This document shows positions 57,465 through 64,000 of a stretch of 64,000 nt of DNA, one piece after another. Both the position numbers and the translations under genes were made by a program. The notes under the pieces were generated by a model. It made no database searches, was not told the DNA's origin, and saw only the letters and a program-made list of their open reading frames with translations. Numbering within the stretch: the first letter of the stretch is position 1; each line of letters begins with the position of its first letter. The stretch lies in NCBI GenBank assembly GCA_029204225.1, contig CM055107.1:27849410-27913409 (forward strand). The letters run 5' to 3'. This DNA is from Diphasiastrum complanatum (lineage: Eukaryota > Streptophyta > Lycopodiopsida > Lycopodiales > Lycopodiaceae).

Positions 57465-57822
57465 TGTGAAAAATCCAGCAAATTCACACGTGTGGGGATC
57501 CACAAGGAATGTGTGAATGATCTTGACCATGCTTTATGGTGGCACACATATCACCTGTAGAGCAATCCTGCAATCTACGACAAGATCTAAGGCTAGAGCA
57601 CAATCTAGAATGCTACAGATCAAAGTAAAACTAATTCCTCACAAATAGAGAGAATACATAATCAAAATAATGTATGAAGAAGACACCAATATTGAGTTAG
57701 AAAGAGAATATCAAAACAAGCAAACTGGATTTGCATGTCATCTAGTTTTATGCATGTCATCAAATCTAGATCTACCTAACTCAAACTCGTCCTAATCTAT
57801 AAGGTCATGTGCTCAATTCACA
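57465..57822 (-). repeat. 5' LTR of copia K (358 bp, inverted)
   Basis: Element strand TGTGAATTGAGCAC...GATTTTTCACA, with TGTGAA/TTCACA termini. CACACGTGTG lies at 57485-57494, 20 bp from the LTR end. Related to the LTRs at 63370-64000 and 23503-23592. Confidence 0.8.
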
Positions 57823-59539
57823 TACCTTTGATATATACAATAGAACAAAGTGAATATGACCATCTAGACATTGTGCATGTAATGTAGCTCGAGTTTGTAC
57901 ATGCTAGAGAATAATATTTACAACTTGTAAATGCACAAGCAAGATGATTTTCCTCATCAACCCCTATAGACAAGTTGGATAGCTTTTTATTCTTCACATG
58001 CGCTAAGACTTCTTTTGTTTTTGGCACCAAATTCAGGAACTCTCCCAATGAAATATTGATCTCACTAGACAAAATATTCATGAGCAGTTTTGTTTGTGAC
58101 GCTTTCGGTTCAGCCATCTTGAAAGGTGATGATGCAACTGATCATTCATATTTGTACGTGAATTTTCTTGGTGGTTGCAATGGTGAAGAACAAACTTCGG
58201 TTGTTGCCTTATCAGCGTCAAGCTCCTCTTCTTCTTGCAGATGTTTAATCCACTGCCTCATATCCTGATATCTTCTTTTTTCTGCATGAAGATTTGGATA
58301 GACTCTAGATACTGTTGGTATATCAGTTAATGGTATAGAATCAGCAGGTACTGGATCCACTACCGGTTCTTTCTGCTTCTGTGCTCTGGTGACCACCATC
58401 AAGGGTACACTTGGTTTATTCTGGGCTACTGGTCTTCGCTTGATGGTTATCAAATTTATAGGAGCTGTAGCTGGTGGTGGCTTTGATCTTGCAGGACAAT
58501 CTTTATAGCATGCCCATAATCACAATCATGACCAAATGGTACAAATTTTCTTTTATTTGGACATTCTGCAACTCTGTGATTTTCTCCACATGCAAAACAT
58601 CCAAGTGGTGCTCTAGTCCAGTTTCTAGATGCTTGTTGTTGTGCGACAGCATAAATAGCATACTGTTCTGAAGATCCACCTTCTTGATCATTACCATAGT
58701 TCCATTGCTCGGTACTTCTGTACGGTTCTGGTTCCATCAAATTGGCAAGGGGAGCGCTTTGGTGGGGTAGGTAAGGCTAAACGTTTCGGGTATCCAAGAG
58801 CAGATTGTCGAGATTTGGCTGCTGGAGTTCCTCCATACTATGGTTCTCGATATCTCATTTGGGCGTGCCGTTGCTGAATTATTCAAGGATTGAAGTTGCA
58901 AAAAACAGTCTCATGATCAGGCGAATTACACAAATGGCATACACTGATTTCTTTTCATTTTTTCAATTGAGGACACTCATTCACTGTGTGATTTCTTGTA
59001 CAAATAGAACACCAGACATTTTCCCTAGTAGAAAAAGTCTTTGCAAACTTCTCAGGTTCCTTGTTAGCTTGTCCATGGAAATCTTCCTATGCTTTGAACT
59101 TCTCATCAAATTGCGACTTCAACTTTTCCATCTGTTTCTACTGGTTCTTCCCGAGTTTCTCCAACTCATTGAGCATCATTTCTGCAGTAGCGTTGACATT
59201 CGTTGATGCAATAGTGGTGGATGTCATAGTGGTCTGCCCTGTTGTATAAGGCAACATACTGATATTCGGCTCATTGTCTGAATCTTCATCCTCCTCCCAA
59301 ATTGCATCATTCATAGCATTCTGCAACATTGCGTACTCATTATGGCGTTTCAGCTCACGTTTGATCCTTTTTGACAAAAACCACATAATCATGGCATTTT
59401 TGTTAATCAGCTCAGGTTCGCACTCAAACCTGAGATGTGGTAAAAGAATTGGACTTTGTATGCAGTAATCTGAGTGTGGACTTTGTTGCTGTGCTGTTGG
59501 ATGTAGTATGCATTGGGGTTCAAGTAGCAACGGCACCAA
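57823..59539 (-). pseudogene. gypsy G3 gag with three zinc knuckles and pre-protease region
   Basis: Read from 59539 down: an acidic region (EEDEDSDNEPN) and a coiled Lys/Glu segment, then three Cys-His boxes in different frames: CSICTRNHTVNEC (about 58975-59020), CHLCNSPDHETVFC (about 58895-58940) and CFACGENHRVAEC (about 58560-58600). The first and third have the rarer CX2CX3HX4C spacing, the second CX2CX4HX4C. Further on come MVVTRAQKQKEPV (58142-58453) and, after a frameshift, ILSSEINISLGEFLNLVPK (57818-58117), which is like the segment ahead of gypsy proteases. The sequence ends at the copia K LTR edge (57822). Many stops, not functional. Confidence 0.8.
59527..59538 (-). promoter_or_regulatory. 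Primer binding site (tRNA-Asp type), gypsy G3
   Basis: Minus strand TGGTGCCGTTGC two bases after the LTR end, 11 of 12 identical to the tRNA-Asp site; the rest has diverged. Confidence 0.75.
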
Positions 59540-59540
59540 A

Positions 59541-60703
59541 TGTTGACAGATCCCCTACTCCAGAGGACCTGTTGTTTACTTCGGTTCTTTCTGGCTCTTT
59601 TTCAAAACCGTTTTTGCCTGTTACCAGGCTCAAAGGCATTCGTTAGATAGTTTCTTGATTTTACGATGCCAACCTAGGAAGAAGGGATGGAGTTTCGTTG
59701 TAGTATTTTCTTTTATTGTCCTGCCTGTAAGAGGACTACTCAGGGATATCACTCTTGAACGTACTTACATTCTACATAGGATGCAAGCCTAGAACGCTCA
59801 TTCACAGATCAGCATGTAAAGCAATGAACGCTCACTAGTTTCTACTGCTACTTACTCTAAAAATGGATTGAAACTACACTACACTGAACTTGCATAAATC
59901 CACAGAACAAGAAGCAAGAGACTAATCTACAACATGTTAGAAGTCCAAGAATCAAGAAACTAACCAGCCTTTTGATTCTTGGACATCCCAAGAACATCAA
60001 GAACTGGATTGTACAAAGATATGCAAGAATCACACCACAGATCCAGCCTATTTAGTCTATTGAATGCTGGCTCCTACATTGATCCACAAGAAAGCAAGAA
60101 AGCTAATCCACTCTACAAAAGCAGCAAATCTAATCCACTCTACAGTCCACAACCACACACAAAAGGAGGGAAGGGCAAGATCATATATGCATCACTCAAG
60201 AAACAAGCATGATCAAGGAGCTCAATGGTTGCACCAAACTCGTGAAGGCTCTTCTTGTTTCAGCATGGAGTTGATACAAATCACAAAAAGCTCCTCTTCA
60301 CAAAGAGGGAGTCTGTTAAATAAGCAAGAGAGCTACTTAGGTGGCATTCTAGTGGAGTTTCCACATTTCACAAATTACAAGTGGAATAATGCTCTCCACT
60401 AGAGGTCACCATCAAAAGGTGGCTCACTCTACTTACTTTGAGAGGGGTCTACTTGCATTTATTACATTTGCCTAAAAATACTAGTTCCTACATGGTTATT
60501 TCCATCTTCCGGGATTCACCACGAGGCTTACATAGTTCTTGCTTGTCATTCCTAACTAGCATTTCTCGGCTCTCATACTCAGCTCTCAGTTTTCGTTCGT
60601 CTCATCTCCTCAGAGACCTCCTCAGTCTAAGGTGAGAGGTGCTCTTCAGTTGCTCTGTCCGAGTTGTCCGAGTATCTTGGGGATTCGCCAGAATCAACCA
60701 ACA
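59541..60703 (-). repeat. 5' LTR of gypsy G3
   Basis: 1163 bp. Element strand TGTTGGTTGATTC...GTCAACA, primer site on its inner side and GTCAG (plus strand CTGAC, 60704-60708) on its outer side. Forms a long inverted repeat with 56062-57210. Confidence 0.92.
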
Positions 60704-61230
60704 CTGACATTATAGCTTGTTGGAAAGCTAGAACAGTCATCTTTCCAATGCAATTGGTTTCAATTAATTTTGATGTCCCTAGTAAGAGTTATAAGCTCTT
60801 AAAGTGGGTAGGGAGAGACCCAAAACCCGAGTTGACACTTTTTTATTTGAATATATTGCATGCATGATTCATCATTCACTGTTTTGGTACTCAATCTGAG
60901 ATAGAATTGGATAAGACAAGTTTCTGTTGTCATAGTCACATCATCTCACACAAAGTGTTGTGTTTTAAGTTGAATGTGTGTTTCTTGAGAGTGTTTCATT
61001 CATTTGAAACTCGTGGAAAAATTTGACATCAGAATTGTAAGTGCTTCATCAGTTGATAGAGGCTAGATCATTCAAGTTGATTGATTTTTTGTTGTGAGCA
61101 AGATCTCACATAGTTGTTGCAAGATTTTACATAGGATTTGGTAGTACACCCAATTATTTTGGTTCCTATAGTGAAAGAGAAGCAACACATTCAATTCCAT
61201 TTTGTTGTCCAATTTACAAGAGTCTTCACA
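60704..61230 (+). other. Second part of the copia K leader
   Basis: Between the target-site copy CTGAC and gag. The end of it (about 60990-61135) resembles the leader of copia D (GAAACTCGTGG, AAGTTGATTGATTTT, TCTCACATAGTTGTTGC). Confidence 0.6.
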
Positions 61231-62612
61231 TTCATGGCATATGTAGGAGATTTTCTCTTTGAAGCTAGTGAGAGACTAGATACCTTCAACTATTCAGTTT
61301 GGAAGGATAGGATAGAATCTTTGTTGGTTCTATATGGAGTAATGGACATTGTAACAGGAATTGAAGTTGAACCTGAAGCTTATGATGAGGCTCAGAGATT
61401 CAAGAAGAGAGCAAGAATTGCTCTTCATATCATCAAGATCAATATCTCTGATGAGATGTTGAAAGAAATAAGTTCATGCACCTCAGCCAAGGAGGCTTGG
61501 AATATGTTTAAGTCAATTCATGAAGCAAAGATCACATCAAAATTTTTTACTCTTAGAAATCAGATCTTTTCTAGTTTCCAAAGAGTTGATGAAAGTGCTT
61601 CAAGTTTGTAATGAGAGTTAAAGATCTTCACAGAGAGATAGCATGCATAGGAGATACTCTAAAGAACAGTGAACTTGTTCAAGTAGTCCTTAATGGACTT
61701 AGAGAAGAGTATTTAAATGTTGTGCAAACTTATGCTATCAAGGAGGAGCTACCATCTATGGAGACTCTTCATGATGTTCTTATTGCTGAAGAATGCAGGC
61801 AAAAGAACAAGTTGTCGAAGATCAACACACTTTCAAGGAAGGATGGTGGTTGTGGCAAAGCTCACTTTGCCAAGGACAAGTCAAGAGGGAGGAGCAAGAA
61901 CAGTTTTTCTCAAGCCTTCACCAAGGAAAAATCAAAGAACAAAGGCTATGGTGGAGTAGAAGATGATTCAACTCATTCTTCTAACTTCAAGAAGAAGACT
62001 CAAGAAGATCAAGCCAATTTTATCATAGAAGACTCACATGCAAGTTGTGGAGAGGCATCTTTCATGATGTCTAGTTTCTCCTCTTTACCCTTTATTGATG
62101 CATCTTGGTATATTGATAGTGGTGCTACATCACACATGAGTTGCACCAAAGATTCTTTTGATTCTATTGAACCTGTTCTAGATCCTAAGAAATCAATATA
62201 CACTGCTATTGATGATGCATGTGCAATTGCAGGACTTGGAAGTTGTTCCTTGAAACTTGCATCTTCTATGAATTTTACACTTTCCAATGTACTTTATGTT
62301 CCTGATCTCACAAAGAATTTGATTAGTATTGGAAAGTTATTTGATGATGGTTTTGAAGTGGAATTCAATGTCAATAGTTGTTTTATAAAGAAAGAAGATA
62401 AGGTCCTTGCATGTGGATCTAGATATGGAGGCATTTTCAAGCTAGATGTGCATGAAAATACAAGTGCATGTGATGTTGCATTGATGACTTATGTTTCCAA
62501 GGAGGAGCTATGGCATAGGAAGTTGCATGTTTTCAATTTTAGATCTATGCCTATTATAGTCAAGGAGATCAAGCCAAGAGTGGCTTATTCTATGGCAAAA
62601 TCACATATTTGA
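61231..62612 (+). pseudogene. copia K gag and protease
   Basis: MAYVGDFLFEASERLDTFN, YSVWKDRIESLLV, FKKRARIALHII and CTSAKEAWNMF run to SSL and TAA (61609-61611). The next frame opens one base later with MRVKDLHREIACIG, LVQVVLNGLREEY and EECRQKNKLSK. No zinc knuckle is found where copia D and C have one; the basic stretch KDKSRGRSKNSF passes straight to the acidic linker. Protease WYIDSGATSHMS is intact, followed by VLYVPDLTKNLISIGKLF and pre-integrase LWHRKLHVFNFRSM. The second frame is open for over 330 codons. Confidence 0.85.
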
Positions 62613-63361
62613 TGTTTTCTATCAAGACAAAACATCCTATGGAGATGGAACATTCAGATGTTCATCTTTCTTTATCAGTAAGCAAGGGAGGTGATTCTTG
62701 CTTTGCATGTACTATTGATGGTTCCACAAGTTACATTTGGCTATGTCTTGTCTCTTCAAGTTTTATGGTGCATGTGTATGTTCCATCATGCAAAACATGG
62801 AGTTATGGAGCTAATGGAAGGAGTGCACTATATGGAGTCTTGTTCAATTATAAGACTAAGGTTGTGTACCTTAGTGTTCTTGAAGATTATTGCTTTGCAT
62901 GTGGTTTCTTGGAAGGAAAGAAGGATGAAGATCCAAACTTATGGATCATGGTTGGATGCTTGTCCACCAAGGAAGGCTACATAGCCTTTACACTCTCTAT
63001 CTCAAAGGTGTTTGAGCATGGAGATGTTATTGTTTGTCATGAAGATCTAGTTTCTAGCTTAGAAGGGGTCGAGAGCACAGTGTCTCTTATTGCATCAAAA
63101 GTTCATTCTATGGAGAAAAGCCAACTTATGATGGGGTCGAGGTTTGAGGAGGAGTATTCTCAACATGCATATCCAAGAAGATCTTCATTGTACAAGGCCG
63201 AGTCCTTGTGGTTCTTATTTCATGGAAAAGAAAGGATAAGTGAAGGTGGTATTCATTGTATTCTACTCACCTATGATTCTCTTTCTTTGATTGATGATGT
63301 ATCTTGCTTATTGATTGTACAGCTAGATATATGTGTCAATAAGATAATCAATCAGATATGA
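62609..63361 (+). pseudogene. copia K integrase remnant
   Basis: Starts with KHPMEMEHSDVHLSLS (first catalytic Asp kept), then TIDGSTSYIWLCLVSS, where FVDDYTR-like residues are replaced. The core with the RSDSGGE motif is deleted. A changed PQQNG region follows, then FLEGKKDEDPNLWIMVGCLS and HGDVIVCHEDLVSS, matching the integrase C terminus. The frame is open for 250 codons despite the loss. It cannot act as an integrase. Confidence 0.75.
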
Positions 63362-63369
63362 GCGAGATT

Positions 63370-64000
63370 TGTGAAGTTTTTAGAACGTGTGAACTTCACC
63401 ACACAACCTACAGGATCTTGTTGAGGTGTTGTGATTGCACAAGATTGATCAGAGGACAATATACTTGAAAAATCTAAGGCAAGAGCACAATGACATACAT
63501 CTGATGTAAAAATCTAACTTCTCACTATGAGAATTGAATGTCAAAAATAATTCTAAGTGCTCAGTATGGGGAAAACAGGCTGCTCTTAGGTAGAGAGAGA
63601 AAATCAATGATGGAATGATGGAAAACTCGGGTAGAGAGAGAATGAGTCCAAAACACCAAAATCTCATTATTCACAATATGACAAAACATGCCAAGATTTC
63701 CCTACATGAGAGAGACTCAAATTCCTATAGTGGAGATGCATGTAAAGTCCACTTAACTGAACTAATCCACCTACCAGAGATCCACATGTATAACTGCATG
63801 CATGGATGTTGCATGTACTGCATGTCAACTCATGAAACTGCCTAGACATGTGTAGATCACAGAAACTACTTTGCATGTTGCATGCACTGATTGCATGTGG
63901 CTTGCATGCATCCAGAAAGATATTGCATGCTATCTAAACATCTGCATGTCATCAAAATTGAATCTACCTAACTCAAATCCGACCTATACTAGAAGGCTAT
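63370..64000 (-). repeat. copia LTR (K-related), minus orientation, runs off the window
   Basis: Starts TGTGAAGTTTTTAG on the plus strand next to copia K. A decayed palindrome AACGTGTGAA occurs at about 63384, CTCTCTCTACC tracts near 63593 and 63633, and the segment TGCATGCTATCTAAACATC near the window end as in 23503. There is no primer site to its left, so it is the 3' LTR of a minus-strand element continuing beyond 64000, or a solo LTR. Possible target site AGATT (63365-63369). Confidence 0.7.
63736..63950. repeat. TGCATG cluster in the terminal LTR
   Basis: Ten TGCATG motifs in about 210 bp (for example 63795, 63810, 63820, 63872, 63879, 63892, 63903, 63923, 63942). CATGCA is the RY element bound by plant B3-domain factors. 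Confidence 0.75.

Larger units (their letters stand above)
61231..63369 (+). mobile_element. Ty1/copia element K body, no RT or RNase H
   Basis: Gag, protease and a shortened integrase only. The right end is cut by a minus-strand copia LTR starting at 63370. Its own 5' LTR and primer site lie at 57452-57822 in opposite orientation because of the inferred inversion. Confidence 0.85.

Overview
This is nuclear DNA of a land plant with a repeat-rich genome. The evidence is plant-type Ty1/copia elements with the initiator-tRNA-Met primer site TGGTATCAGAGCC, Ty3/gypsy elements with tRNA-Asp primer sites, a CACTA DNA transposon, and one spliced plant gene with GT-AG introns. The species cannot be fixed from the sequence alone. 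There are no bacterial operons, rRNA or tRNA genes, or CRISPR arrays.

Layout. 1-1160: a minus-strand gene with its own TATA box whose product starts with the histone H3 tail sequence ARTKQTAR and carries a polyQ tract broken by an in-frame TAG. 1484-2024: two-exon fragment of a small unknown protein, cut by copia A1 (2025-4922). 4923-7515: decayed minus-strand copia B. 7516-11943: gene-free, with microsatellites and an old satellite-like array. 11949-15971: copia C, complete with both LTRs but deleted from protease to reverse transcriptase. 16900-25080: relics of gypsy G1 split by copia D, which itself carries a 215-bp insertion with twin hairpins. 25341-29212: a copia scrap, a minus-strand LTR and unassigned DNA. 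29313-35436: near-complete copia A2 with TSD AACTG, nested in the LTR of element H (TSD candidate AGTAG), itself nested in copia F-alpha (35826-38560). 38561-39143: a paralogue of the 1484-2024 gene. 39144-45595: copia F-beta, with a CACTA element (TSD TGA/TCA) inside its reverse transcriptase.

47174-49302 is the only intact-looking host gene: a three-exon beta-propeller glycosidase-like protein of the GH32/43/68 type. 50167-57210 holds a (CT)n tract, the head of copia J, gypsy G2 and the 3' part of gypsy G3. 57211-63369 holds gypsy G3 and copia K. From primer sites, polypurine tracts and matching TSDs I infer that G3 inserted into the leader of K and that a later inversion flipped the head of K together with the tail of G3. 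The window ends in another minus-strand copia LTR.

Nearly all retroelement reading frames are broken by stops and frameshifts, so little here encodes working protein except the beta-propeller gene and possibly the H3-tail-like gene. Points worth a second look are the H3-tail mimic, the paired unknown genes, the 10-bp palindrome CACACGTGTG recurring in eight LTR or leader positions, the CACCTTCGGC repeat array shared by LTRs of two copia copies and a related head, and the rearranged G3/K locus.
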